Source: Gudongella sp034004165 (GTDB taxonomy: Bacteria; Bacillota; Clostridia; Tissierellales; Tissierellaceae). Taken from it: a stretch of DNA of 30,111 bases. The DNA lies in contig JAVEXI010000021.1 of assembly GCA_034004165.1 (NCBI GenBank), forward strand, positions 1 to 30,111, given 5' to 3'. Below the pieces are notes generated by a model. The model saw nothing but the letters and a program-made list of their open reading frames with translations, was not told where the DNA came from and made no database searches. Each line of letters starts with the position of its first letter. The first letter of the stretch is position 1. Position numbers and translations under genes: made by a program. Of the stretch, positions 22,607-29,754 are shown one piece after another.

Positions 22607-22849
22607 ATGCACGACGGATGTACAGGCAGTTTTGGCACGGGAAGAGAGGTAGTCGACAAAATCAGAACTATGGGATTTAACAACAATCCAATGGCTCCTG
22701 GAGTGATGATAAATTGTATTGAATGTGGCAATACTTTTGAGATGACTCATCTTGAAACAAAATGCCCACACTGCAATATGACTTACGGGGTGACTCCCTG
22801 CTCAGCAGCATATCCTGACAGGATAAAGGCAGCAGGAGTAGGGTATTAA
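22607..22849 (+). CDS. Small zinc-ribbon protein
   Basis: Eighty-residue cytosolic protein of unknown function. C37-x-x-C40 (NCIECGNTFEMT) and C53-x-x-C56 (KCPHCNM) form a zinc-ribbon/rubredoxin-like knuckle pair; C5 (HDGCTGSFG) and C65 (VTPCSAAYPDR) are extra cysteines. The N-terminal helix (GTGREVVDKIRTMGF) is probably a binding surface. It follows the ABC ATPase gene by 27 bases with an AAGGAGG site, and a terminator follows it, so it is the last gene of the same transcript. It may be a metal carrier or scaffold for the cysteine-rich GTPase. I do not recognise a named family. Confidence 0.75.
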   Translation: MHDGCTGSFGTGREVVDKIRTMGFNNNPMAPGVMINCIECGNTFEMTHLETKCPHCNMTYGVTPCSAAYPDRIKAAGVGY

Positions 22850-22866
22850 GAATTAAAGAATAATTT

Positions 22867-22904
22867 AGGCTGGAAACCTGTTTACTGCAGGACTCCAGCC
22901 TTTT
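22867..22904 (+). terminator. Rho-independent terminator of the SBP/GTPase/ABC/Zn-ribbon operon
   Basis: Outer stem AGGCTGGA (22867-22874) with TCCAGCCT (22894-22901), an inner CCTG/CAGG pair (22877-22880 with 22888-22891), and TTTT at 22901-22904. Moderate T-run, good position. Confidence 0.75.
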
Positions 22905-22984
22905 CGTTGTGGTACTATGTCAGTTTCATTCGCGTTTTAATTGGGTAATACTAAATATGGAAATCATAACCAGGAGGTGAGGGT

Positions 22985-24157
22985 ATGACGGAATGGCTAC
23001 TGTCCATTGCGCTTAAAGAAAACAGAGACTATGGGAACAGACACGTCAGAATAAAAGTTGGATATCTGGCAGGAACAGTTGGAGTCATCATCAATCTGGT
23101 GCTTGCCATAACAAAACTTTCCATAGGATTAATAATATCATCAATTGGCGTCGTGGCAGACGGAGTAAATAATTTTGCTGACTCAGCATCTGCTGTTGTC
23201 ACCCTTCTGGGTTTTAAACTTTCAAATATGCCTGCAGACAAGGAGCATCCGTATGGTCATGGGAGACTAGAATACGTCTCAGCACTTATCGTTGCCTTCA
23301 TGGTAATAGTTGTGGGACTGCAGTTTATAAGGTCATCCTATGAAAGAATTATAAATCCTGAACCAGTTGAATTCCAACTCATTCCATTTCTAATTTTGGG
23401 ATTTTCAATTCTTTTTAAAGTATGGTTGAGCATATTCAACAGAGAATTAGGAAATAGAATCAATTCAACAGGATTAAAAGCGACAGCAACCGATGCGCTG
23501 GGAGACGTATTAATAACTTCGGTTGTAGTTCTTTCCATTGTTACCGGACAGTTTACCAAGCTTCCAATCGATGGAATTGTTGGAGTTGTGGTTTCTCTTT
23601 TTATTATCTATGCTGGTTATTCGCTGGTAAAAGATACTATAAGCCCTCTTATTGGGGAAGCCCCTTCTGATGAGATAACAGATGCAATATACGATGAAAT
23701 TATGACCTATGACTATATTACAGGAGCTCATGACCTGGTCATCCACTCGTATGGAGCAGGGAGAACAATGGCTACAATTGATGTAGAGTTTCCGGGGAAT
23801 ATAGATGTCATAACGATTCACGATGTAATAGATCAAGCTGAAAGGGAGGTTGGCGAAAAATTTGATATGACCCTCGTCATTCATATGGATCCAATTGGGA
23901 CAGAATCTCCTGAAAGGCAGAAACTGAGGAACAAAGTTAAAAGAATAGCTAAGGAAGACAAAAGAGTCAAGTCGATCCACGACTTTCACCTGGAAGAGAC
24001 CGAAGATGGGATTACAATTGAGTTTCATGCTGTAGTAAGCGGAGAATTGATTGAGAAAGGTAAGAGCTTTGAAGAAGTTAAAAGAGAACTAGAGGAAAAG
24101 GTCGAACAAAATATAGAGACAGCAAAGTGTAAAGTAATACTGGATATAGATTTTTAG
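22985..24157 (+). CDS. Cation diffusion facilitator (CDF) metal transporter
   Basis: Proton-driven efflux pump for a divalent metal (Zn, Fe or Mn class), 390 residues. An N-terminal cytosolic stretch is followed by six predicted membrane segments (about 25-215) and a C-terminal cytosolic dimerisation domain (about 220-390). The metal site in helix 2 is VVADGVNNFADSASAVV: D59 and N63, so the usual D-x-x-x-D is D-x-x-x-N here. Helix 5 retains D-x-x-x-D (ATATDALGDVL). The loop HPYGHGRLE is the strong CDF signature. The C-terminal domain is longer than in many CDFs (FHAVVSGELIEKGKSFEEVKRELEEKVEQNIETAKCKVILDIDF). AGGAGGTGA precedes the ATG. Only 15 bases separate it from the glutamate-cysteine ligase gene, so they are probably cotranscribed. 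Metal specificity cannot be read. Confidence 0.9.
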   Translation: MTEWLLSIALKENRDYGNRHVRIKVGYLAGTVGVIINLVLAITKLSIGLIISSIGVVADGVNNFADSASAVVTLLGFKLSNMPADKEHPYGHGRLEYVSALIVAFMVIVVGLQFIRSSYERIINPEPVEFQLIPFLILGFSILFKVWLSIFNRELGNRINSTGLKATATDALGDVLITSVVVLSIVTGQFTKLPIDGIVGVVVSLFIIYAGYSLVKDTISPLIGEAPSDEITDAIYDEIMTYDYITGAHDLVIHSYGAGRTMATIDVEFPGNIDVITIHDVIDQAEREVGEKFDMTLVIHMDPIGTESPERQKLRNKVKRIAKEDKRVKSIHDFHLEETEDGITIEFHAVVSGELIEKGKSFEEVKRELEEKVEQNIETAKCKVILDIDF

Positions 24158-24172
24158 CATAGGAGAGGTATT

Positions 24173-25459
24173 ATGGACAAGAAAAAGCAAATTGAATTAA
24201 TAACTGAACACATAAGAAGGGGAGAAAAACCTAGGGAATTATTTAAGCTTGGCGTTGAAATAGAACATTTTGTCCTATGGGAGGACAGCTTAAAAACTGT
24301 GTCCTACTATGGAGCCGATGGGGTAGAAACTACTTTAAGAGAAATCAGTAAGAATGGGTGGGAACCTTCATTTGAGGGAGATTATATGCTTGCTCTGAAA
24401 AAAGGAGACCTTACCATAACTCTTGAACCTGGAAGTCAGTTGGAAGTAAGTATTGAGGCAAAGAAAGAAATTTCAGAGATAGAGGAAAGCTATATGAGAT
24501 TTCTGGATGAGCTCCTACCAGTTTTAGAGTCAAAAGGGCAGGTTCTGGCGGCATTGGGCTATCATCCAGTAACGAGGATAGAAGAAATCACTCTGCTGCC
24601 AAAGAAGAGATATGATATCATGTTTGACTACTTTAAGAATAAGGGCTCACATGCTCACAACATGATGAAGGGGACAGGAGCTTTCCAGGTGTCTATAGAT
24701 TACTCTGATGAAAATGACTACAGGAGAAAATTCAGGGTTGTAAATGCACTTGCACCTGTATTCTACGGACTTTTTGAGAATGCACTGTTTTTTGAGGGCG
24801 AACCCTGTATAACTCATAACCTTAGAGCTTATGTCTGGATGAACTGCGATAACGACAGGGCAGGAACTGTTGAAGCAGCATTAAAAGACGACTACTCGTA
24901 TGAAGATTACGCTAAATATCTCCTGGAAAAACCACCAATTTTTACAATTCGAGATAATGAAATAGTTCAGACACACGACAAGAAAATATTTGAAATAATG
25001 GATGTTGACGATATATCTGAAAAAGAAGTTGAGCACCTTATGACTATGTTTTTTCCAGATGCCAGAACTAAAGACTACATTGAAATACGAATGATGGATT
25101 CTGTGCCGTACCCTTTGAACATGGCAGCTGTTGCACTTATAAAGGGGACTTTATACGACGAGGACAATCTGAAGAAGTTGTACGAGTTTGCAAAGCCAGT
25201 GACAGCAAAAGACATACTAGCTTCAAAGATTGAGCTGCTGGATAAGGGCATGGATGCAAAGGTTAATGGCAAGTCCGTACTTGAAATCGGCAAATGGATG
25301 CTTGAGATGGCTAGAAGTTCTTTGGGGGATGAATCTAAATACCTTGAACCGCTGGAAGAGCTCTTGATGCAAGGTAAAAATCCTTATGTGTTTACAAAAG
25401 AGAATTTTCACAGAGAAGACAGAAGAGAAGCTGTGCAATGGGCTATACTCAGGAGGTGA
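24173..25459 (+). CDS. Glutamate-cysteine ligase, GCS2 type
   Basis: Predicted ATP-dependent gamma-glutamyl ligase of the GCS2 (plant/proteobacterial GshA, EgtA-like) fold, 428 residues, joining glutamate and cysteine in the first step of glutathione-type thiol synthesis. Landmarks: FKLGVEIEHFVLWED near the N-terminus (the catalytic metal-binding G-x-E-x-E), WEPSFEGDYMLALKKGDLTITLEPGSQLEVS, the middle HNMMKGTGAFQVSIDYSDEND, and the later YIEIRMMDSVPYPLNMAAVALIKG, all positions recognised from the family. No domain fusion is seen. It lies 15 bases after the CDF gene and overlaps the next ATP-grasp gene by TGATG. Gamma-glutamylcysteine is the expected product; an alternative amine acceptor cannot be excluded because GCS2-like enzymes also make other gamma-glutamyl amides. 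Confidence 0.85.
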   Translation: MDKKKQIELITEHIRRGEKPRELFKLGVEIEHFVLWEDSLKTVSYYGADGVETTLREISKNGWEPSFEGDYMLALKKGDLTITLEPGSQLEVSIEAKKEISEIEESYMRFLDELLPVLESKGQVLAALGYHPVTRIEEITLLPKKRYDIMFDYFKNKGSHAHNMMKGTGAFQVSIDYSDENDYRRKFRVVNALAPVFYGLFENALFFEGEPCITHNLRAYVWMNCDNDRAGTVEAALKDDYSYEDYAKYLLEKPPIFTIRDNEIVQTHDKKIFEIMDVDDISEKEVEHLMTMFFPDARTKDYIEIRMMDSVPYPLNMAAVALIKGTLYDEDNLKKLYEFAKPVTAKDILASKIELLDKGMDAKVNGKSVLEIGKWMLEMARSSLGDESKYLEPLEELLMQGKNPYVFTKENFHREDRREAVQWAILRR

Positions 25460-26790
25460 TGCCGTTGAGAGGCGCAGAAATCAATCAGAAATACCTTGGT
25501 ATGATAATAGAGAGCGGTAAAAAATACCTTAATGATTATAATATTACCGTAGAAAAGGTGAAGAACTCCAGTGCTCAGTACAAGGGTAAGCCTGTACCAT
25601 TTTTATACAGCCCTATGTTTTTTTCACCTGAAGAAGAGGAATTTTTAAAAGATGTAGTAAAAAAGATTACGAACATTGGAAATAAAGTCACAGACAAATA
25701 TATCGAAAGTGCAGAATACAGGAAGGGCTATGGATTTCCTAAATTCATAGAAGAGATGATATTAAGAGATAATAAATATAAAGACCACTTTCCTGTCGGT
25801 AGATTTGATATTTTTTACAATAGTCCTGGTGATTTCAAGTTCTGCGAGTTAAATACAGATGGGTCATCTGCAATGAATGAGGACAATACAATCGCAAATA
25901 TTTTGTTAGAATCAGAAGCGCTTAAAGACTTTAACAAAGAATTTGACATGAAAAATCGGGAGCTTTTTGACACGTGGGTTGATGCCAGCTTACAGCTCTA
26001 CAGGCAGTGGAAGGGAGTGGACCACAAGCCAAATGTAGCTATTGTGGACTTTGTCGAAAGTGGCACATCAGCAGAGTTTCTTGAATTTAAGAAAGCATAT
26101 GAAAAGAAGGGCTTAGATTGCATCATAGCTGACCCTAGAGATTTAGTATATAAAGATGGTGGGCTTTACAAAGATGAATACAGAATAGACCTAGTGTACC
26201 GCAGAATCGTTACTTTCGAGCTGATTCAGAAATACGAGGAAGTGCCAGATTTCATAAAAGCATATATGGACGATGTAATGTGTACAATTGGCACTATAAG
26301 AAGCCAGGTTATTCACAATAAGCTCTTCTTTAAGAGACTTCACGATGCCGACACTAAGGCTTTCTTGACGGATGAAGAAAATGAATTTGTGAAAAAGCAT
26401 ATACCGTTTACAGGGATACTTGGAAATGATGAGAATGTCAGGTCAGAGGTTGTGAAAAACAAGGACAGGTATATTTTAAAACCAATGGACATGAACGCTT
26501 CTCAGGGGGTCTACATTGGTAAGGACATGGATGGCGAAAATTGGAAAGAAGCTGTTGAAAAATCTTTTGACAGTGACTATCTGTACCAGGAATTTGTGGA
26601 GCCACCAGTGAGAGCATTTCCAGTTTTTCATGATGGGGAATTTACATCTGAACAAATGAAGTCGATTGTAGGACTCTTTGCATACAATGGAGAATACTCA
26701 GGAATATATACAAGGCTTAGCAGAAGTAACATTATATCTGGAGTAACAAATTATTATGCAGTTCCAAATATAATTGCATTCAAAAAATAA
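25459..26790 (+). CDS. Glutathionylspermidine-synthase-like ATP-grasp ligase
   Basis: Predicted carboxylate-amine ligase, 443 residues, resembling the C-terminal ATP-grasp of glutathionylspermidine synthase (circularly permuted ATP-grasp). Visible motifs: RFDIFYNSPGDFKFCELNTDGSSAMNEDN (equivalent of the substrate- and metal-binding E-x-N-x-D-x-P region), NVAIVDFVESGTSAEFLEF, RIDLVYRRIVTFELI, and RYILKPMDMNASQGVYIGKDMDGENW, the ATP-binding K-P-...-G-V segment. It lacks the amidase domain found in bifunctional glutathionylspermidine synthase/amidase. The gene follows GCS2 with a TGATG overlap, so the likely role is ligating a second moiety onto gamma-glutamylcysteine. I chose ATG 25459; TTG 25465 has better spacing to AGGAGG, and ATG 25438 has no ribosome-binding site. 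Second substrate (glycine, polyamine or other) not predictable. Confidence 0.8.
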   Translation: MPLRGAEINQKYLGMIIESGKKYLNDYNITVEKVKNSSAQYKGKPVPFLYSPMFFSPEEEEFLKDVVKKITNIGNKVTDKYIESAEYRKGYGFPKFIEEMILRDNKYKDHFPVGRFDIFYNSPGDFKFCELNTDGSSAMNEDNTIANILLESEALKDFNKEFDMKNRELFDTWVDASLQLYRQWKGVDHKPNVAIVDFVESGTSAEFLEFKKAYEKKGLDCIIADPRDLVYKDGGLYKDEYRIDLVYRRIVTFELIQKYEEVPDFIKAYMDDVMCTIGTIRSQVIHNKLFFKRLHDADTKAFLTDEENEFVKKHIPFTGILGNDENVRSEVVKNKDRYILKPMDMNASQGVYIGKDMDGENWKEAVEKSFDSDYLYQEFVEPPVRAFPVFHDGEFTSEQMKSIVGLFAYNGEYSGIYTRLSRSNIISGVTNYYAVPNIIAFKK

Positions 26791-26819
26791 CAAAGGACCG
26801 AATTTTTTCGGTCCTTTGT
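26790..26819. terminator. Bidirectional terminator after the ATP-grasp gene
   Basis: A 13-bp perfect stem (26790-26802 with 26807-26819) over a TTTT loop, starting at the last base of the ligase stop codon. It also lies downstream of the minus-strand NifX-like gene ending at 26837, so it can stop both convergent transcripts. Confidence 0.85.
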
Positions 26820-26836
26820 CTGAGCCATGGAGGGCT

Positions 26837-27175
26837 TCAATGATTATGCTCCTCGCAGAAGGAGCCTCCTGAGTTCAGATTTCCTCTGACATAGGCTTCT
26901 GCTACGTCAGCTATGGAGCCCGAAGCTCCGCATATTACCTGGATACCATTTCTTTCGAAAATATTTGCCGCACTTTGTCCCATCCCGCCTGCAATAATTG
27001 TTGCAACTCCCTGCTCATGCAGAAAATTTGGCAGGAATCCAGGCTGGTGCCCTGGGTTTGGAATTGTCTTCCACTCTTTTACTAAGCCTTCTTCAACAGA
27101 GAAACATTCAAAGGCTTCGCAGTGTCCGAAGTGCTGTGCCACTTTTTTTTGGTCTGAAGCAATTGCTATTAGCAT
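26837..27175 (-). CDS. NifX/NifB C-terminal-like cofactor-binding protein
   Basis: Small protein (112 residues) of the dinitrogenase iron-molybdenum cofactor biosynthesis family: MLIAIASDQKKVAQHFGHCEAFECFSVEEG, then ATIIAGGMGQSAANIFERNGIQVICGASGSIADVAEAYVRGNL. The HFGHCEAF motif is the family signature, near the N-terminus. The tail is CEEHNH, Cys/His-rich and suitable for metal binding. It lies at the 3' end of the five-gene minus-strand operon, 3 bases after the second MinD-Fd gene. There are no nitrogenase structural genes in the window, so I infer a role in another cluster pathway; the family is known in many non-fixing anaerobes. Confidence 0.9.
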   Translation of the reverse strand: MLIAIASDQKKVAQHFGHCEAFECFSVEEGLVKEWKTIPNPGHQPGFLPNFLHEQGVATIIAGGMGQSAANIFERNGIQVICGASGSIADVAEAYVRGNLNSGGSFCEEHNH

Positions 27176-27178
27176 GCG

Positions 27179-28048
27179 TCAATCCTCCCTGTATAATATA
27201 TTTAATGACTTTTCATAGATCTCTTCTATTGCATCCTTTGCAGGACCTTCTTTTTCAATCAGTGTTTTTCCCTGATTTACAAGTTTTGGCGCATCTGCAT
27301 CAAATGGAATAGTTCCAACAAATTCAATATCATTAGTTTTACAGTATTGAATGATTTTTTCTGTGTTTTCTATGTGTAGATCAAACTTATTAACACATAC
27401 GGCTAGTTTTGCAGGGAAACCCTGTGAAGTTTTAATGATCCTCTCCATATCGCTAAATCCAGAGATAGTGGGTTCAGCGACCAGTAAAACCAGATCAATG
27501 CCGCTTATTGAAGCGATAACTGGACATCCAATACCTGGAGAACCATCAATAATAGCCAGTTCTTCATTTGCAACATTTTTGTATAGATTCTTCTTAACTT
27601 CTGTTACAAGAAGCCCTGAGTTTCCGCTTCCCATTTCAAGTTCAGCTGTGGAAAATACGTGGTCGTTTTTATATAAGCTCAGACGACCTGTAACTCTGTC
27701 AACCATTTCAACAGCTTCAACTGGGCATACCAGTTGGCATACTTTGCAACCTTCGCAAGAAAATTGATTCACAACGTAAGTTCCATCAGTTACATCGATA
27801 GCATTAAACCTGCAACTCTGCCTACATAAGTCACATGATATGCATTTCTCAGAATCGATGAGAGCTGTAGGAAGACCATAATAATCAGAGTTTATTGGTT
27901 CAGTTTCCTCGGTCATTACGAGGTGCAGATTTGGAGCATCTACATCGCAGTCTGCATAAGCCTTTGAATCACTAAGCTTAATAAGTGAGCTTGCCAGAGT
28001 GGTTTTTCCAGTGCCGCCTTTTCCGCTTAATATAAGTAGTCTCTTCAA
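27179..28048 (-). CDS. MinD-type P-loop ATPase with inserted 2[4Fe-4S] ferredoxin domain (copy 2)
   Basis: Deviant-Walker ATPase (COG1149-like), 289 residues, possibly moving Fe-S clusters. Residues 9-16 hold the deviant Walker A GKGGTGKT. After ADCDVDAPN come the ferredoxin motifs CISCDLCRQSC and CEGCKVCQLVCP, eight or more cysteines for two [4Fe-4S] clusters, then the rest of the ATPase: ELAIIDGSPGIGCPVIASI (switch II with an extra cysteine), LLVAEPTISGF and CVNKFD. The start codon is TTG 28048, overlapping the upstream stop as TTGA. Its sequence differs clearly from the paralogue next door, so the pair is an old duplication or a heterodimer. Function in the Mrp/NBP35 sense (cluster carrier) is inferred. 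Confidence 0.92.
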   Translation of the reverse strand: MKRLLILSGKGGTGKTTLASSLIKLSDSKAYADCDVDAPNLHLVMTEETEPINSDYYGLPTALIDSEKCISCDLCRQSCRFNAIDVTDGTYVVNQFSCEGCKVCQLVCPVEAVEMVDRVTGRLSLYKNDHVFSTAELEMGSGNSGLLVTEVKKNLYKNVANEELAIIDGSPGIGCPVIASISGIDLVLLVAEPTISGFSDMERIIKTSQGFPAKLAVCVNKFDLHIENTEKIIQYCKTNDIEFVGTIPFDADAPKLVNQGKTLIEKEGPAKDAIEEIYEKSLNILYRED

Positions 28049-28884
28049 GCTCGCATCCCCTCCTTGACAGAATCTAAGAGTTCTGTAAACATCTTGTTAA
28101 TCTCTGTGTCCTTTTCAACAGCAAGTTCTCCATCGGCTATAAAATTGCTGATGTCCTTTCTCCAGGGTATATCCAGAAGAATTGGTATGCTGTTTTCATC
28201 ACAGTACAATTTTGAGGGATTGTCTTCGCCGTCTGACTTATTCAAAACAACACCGTAAGGCTTGTCAAATATCTGAACGAGTTCATGTACCATCTTCAGA
28301 TTGTGCGCTCCAAAGGTGGTTGGCTCAGCCACGAGTATACAGTAATCAGCGTCCTTGACTGAGTCCATAACAGTACATGCACTTCCTGGTGGACTATCGA
28401 TTATAACAATTTCCTCTCCTTCAGGGATAGAAGAAATGAGCATGTCTATTATCTTAGTACCAGACTCTTCCCCTGGCGTGAGGTTACCAGTAAGAACGTC
28501 GACTTCTTTGTATCTGCGCCGTTCAATTTTGCCAATGCTTCTGTCGACTTCTGTTATTGCATTCTGAGGGCAGACTATTTTACACCCTCCACAAGAATGA
28601 CAAATAGTGTCAAAAACTTTAATTTGACCAGATATTAAGGCGAGCGCATTAAAAGCACAAAAATCGACGCACTTTCTACAGCCGTCACAAAGGTTGTGGT
28701 CTACCTTTGGAATTGGTAGATTTACCATTGTCTCTTCCAGAACAGGACCTTTAAGGAACAGATGGCCATTTGGTTCCTCAACGTCGCAGTCCAGATAGAG
28801 AGATTTTCCGGATATCGCTGCAATATTAGAAGCGACAAAGGTCTTTCCGGTACCGCCTTTGCCGCTTAGTACTGCTATTTTCAT
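28045..28884 (-). CDS. MinD-type P-loop ATPase with inserted 2[4Fe-4S] ferredoxin domain (copy 1)
   Basis: Paralogue of the downstream gene, 279 residues, same layout: Walker A GKGGTGKT at 9-16, LYLDCDVEEPN, ferredoxin insert LCDGCRKCVDFC and ICHSCGGCKIVCP, then IVIIDSPPGSACTVMDSV, LVAEPTTFGAHN and VLNKSD. In both copies a cysteine follows the switch II region (GIGC / GSAC), as seen in the Fe-S-associated COG1149 group. The gene begins on the last base of the upstream NifX-like gene and overlaps the second copy by 4 bases. Expected to be a cytosolic dimer or, given strict coupling, a heterodimer with copy 2. Role in assembly or transfer of a NifX-bound cofactor is inference. Confidence 0.92.
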   Translation of the reverse strand: MKIAVLSGKGGTGKTFVASNIAAISGKSLYLDCDVEEPNGHLFLKGPVLEETMVNLPIPKVDHNLCDGCRKCVDFCAFNALALISGQIKVFDTICHSCGGCKIVCPQNAITEVDRSIGKIERRRYKEVDVLTGNLTPGEESGTKIIDMLISSIPEGEEIVIIDSPPGSACTVMDSVKDADYCILVAEPTTFGAHNLKMVHELVQIFDKPYGVVLNKSDGEDNPSKLYCDENSIPILLDIPWRKDISNFIADGELAVEKDTEINKMFTELLDSVKEGMRA

Positions 28885-29243
28885 TAATGTCCGTGATGTC
28901 CCCTGTGAATGCTCGACAACAATCTGAGCTGGCCATCCTTAAGTAACTTGATGTTATCCATCAGCGTGCCACTTTCAGACTTGTAGATTTCAATGTCTGC
29001 GGAATTCAGCACGTTAAATGCATTCTCTCCCAACTGTGGGGTTATAACTTTTTCTACTGAACTATCTACTACAATCTGAGCAGCTTTTACACCTGCTCCA
29101 CCCTGACTCATAGCAGCAGTGTTAACTTTGAACTCTGCTTGTTCAGTTTTATCGTCATAAATCAAGTAGTAGAGAGACCGCCCAAAGTTGTCGCTAATAG
29201 GGCTGTTTAAGTCTGTGTCGTTAGCTGGTAAACCAATTCTCAT
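28884..29243 (-). CDS. NifX-like cofactor-binding protein with His-rich tail
   Basis: Dinitrogenase-cofactor-family protein of 119 residues: MRIGLPANDTDLNSPISDNFGRSLYYLIYDDKT, GGAGVKAAQIVVDSSVEKVITPQLGENAFNVLNSADIEIYKSESGTLMDNI. It lacks the HFGHC Cys/His pair of the other copy (here NFGRS) but ends HRGHHGH, a possible metal-binding tail. The N-terminal SDNFGRS is the corresponding turn. It is the second gene of the minus-strand operon, three bases after the DUF5320 gene, and its last base is shared with the start of MinD-Fd copy 1. Pairing of one His-tail and one Cys/His-tail NifX protein is notable. Confidence 0.88.
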   Translation of the reverse strand: MRIGLPANDTDLNSPISDNFGRSLYYLIYDDKTEQAEFKVNTAAMSQGGAGVKAAQIVVDSSVEKVITPQLGENAFNVLNSADIEIYKSESGTLMDNIKLLKDGQLRLLSSIHRGHHGH

Positions 29244-29246
29244 CAG

Positions 29247-29543
29247 TTAATCCTCCTGTGACTTACGTCTTGCAAGAGCGTCTTTGGCAGCCTTAAGCTC
29301 TTCCTCTAACCAAGATATTTCATCTTCTAAGAATTCTTTTTCGTCTGTATCGTAATATGGATCAGAGTCATAGCTCCAGAACATCCTACCGAAACCTCTT
29401 CTAAATCCCATCCCTCTACCGTAACCTGCTCCTCTGCCATAACCTTGCATCATGCCAGGAGCAAATCTTCTTACACAGTATCCCATTCCTCTTCCCGTCA
29501 TTTGACCTCTCCCCATAGGGCCTGTCATATCGTATCTGGGCAT
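29247..29543 (-). CDS. DUF5320 protein, glycine/arginine/methionine-rich
   Basis: Small protein of 98 residues, first gene of the minus-strand operon. The N-terminus MPRYDMTGPMGRGQMTGRGMGYC is the DUF5320 signature, followed by a Gly/Arg/Met-rich stretch (MMQGYGRGAGYGRGMGFRRGFGRMF) and a C-terminal acidic coiled-coil helix (DEKEFLEDEISWLEEELKAAKDALARRKSQED). Function is unknown, but DUF5320 genes recur beside NifX and MinD-Fd genes in anaerobes. I start it at 29543 (minus), where AAGGAGG precedes the ATG with proper spacing; a longer frame to 29693 would pass through the promoter. It contains one cysteine (C23). Confidence 0.88.
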   Translation of the reverse strand: MPRYDMTGPMGRGQMTGRGMGYCVRRFAPGMMQGYGRGAGYGRGMGFRRGFGRMFWSYDSDPYYDTDEKEFLEDEISWLEEELKAAKDALARRKSQED

Positions 29544-29562
29544 TGCTAAAACCTCCTTTAAT

Positions 29563-29577
29563 TGATAACCATTATCT
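29563..29577. promoter_or_regulatory. Fur-like box at the predicted start of the DUF5320 operon
   Basis: TGATAACCATTATCT fits the 7-1-7 Fur consensus TGATAATNATTATCA at 12 of 14 defined positions, and a further ATTATCA follows, overlapping it (29578-29584). It lies across the predicted transcription start, just downstream of the -10. The site is seen; control by Fur or a Fur-family protein is inferred. Confidence 0.45.
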
Positions 29578-29583
29578 ATTATC

Positions 29584-29611
29584 ATTATATAACATATCGG
29601 GCATATGTCAA
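29584..29611 (-). promoter_or_regulatory. Near-consensus promoter of the DUF5320/NifX/MinD-Fd operon
   Basis: On the minus strand a perfect TTGACA (29606-29611) and a perfect TATAAT (29584-29589) stand 16 bases apart. The spacer and -35 carry a 6-bp inverted repeat ACATAT/ATATGT (29592-29597 and 29603-29608, 5-base spacer), a candidate operator. The promoter is about 40 bases upstream of the start codon. Confidence 0.75.
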
Positions 29612-29643
29612 TAATTAAAATAATTCTGAAATTTCTCTGATTA

Positions 29644-29672
29644 TGGAAATAAACAATGGAATATTGTATACT
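29644..29672 (+). promoter_or_regulatory. Candidate promoter of trkA
   Basis: TGGAAA (29644-29649) and TATACT (29667-29672) are 17 bases apart, in the plus direction. A 5-bp inverted repeat ACAAT/ATTGT (29653-29657, 29663-29667) lies in the spacer. Predicted leader about 80 bases. Confidence 0.5.
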
Positions 29673-29754
29673 TAAGTTGAAAAGACAGTCCAAATGTATT
29701 AGAATTAGCTATGTTTCCATATATTGAACTGTAACAATAAAACGAGGTGTAGCA

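Noticed and set aside
23510..24028. 172-codon open frame on the minus strand inside the CDF gene
   Set aside because: It is a shadow of a well-supported coding sequence, with no recognisable domain, and its Cys/Ser/Asn-rich composition is typical of antisense frames.
25459..26790. Bifunctional glutathionylspermidine synthase/amidase
   Set aside because: No amidase (CHAP) domain; only the ATP-grasp part is present.
27351..27767. 138-codon plus-strand frame inside MinD-Fd copy 2
   Set aside because: Serine/threonine-rich shadow of a confident gene, not a real protein.
26837..29543. Nitrogenase maturation operon
   Set aside because: The NifX-like proteins are a broad family and no nifHDK, nifB radical-SAM or nifE/N genes are present.
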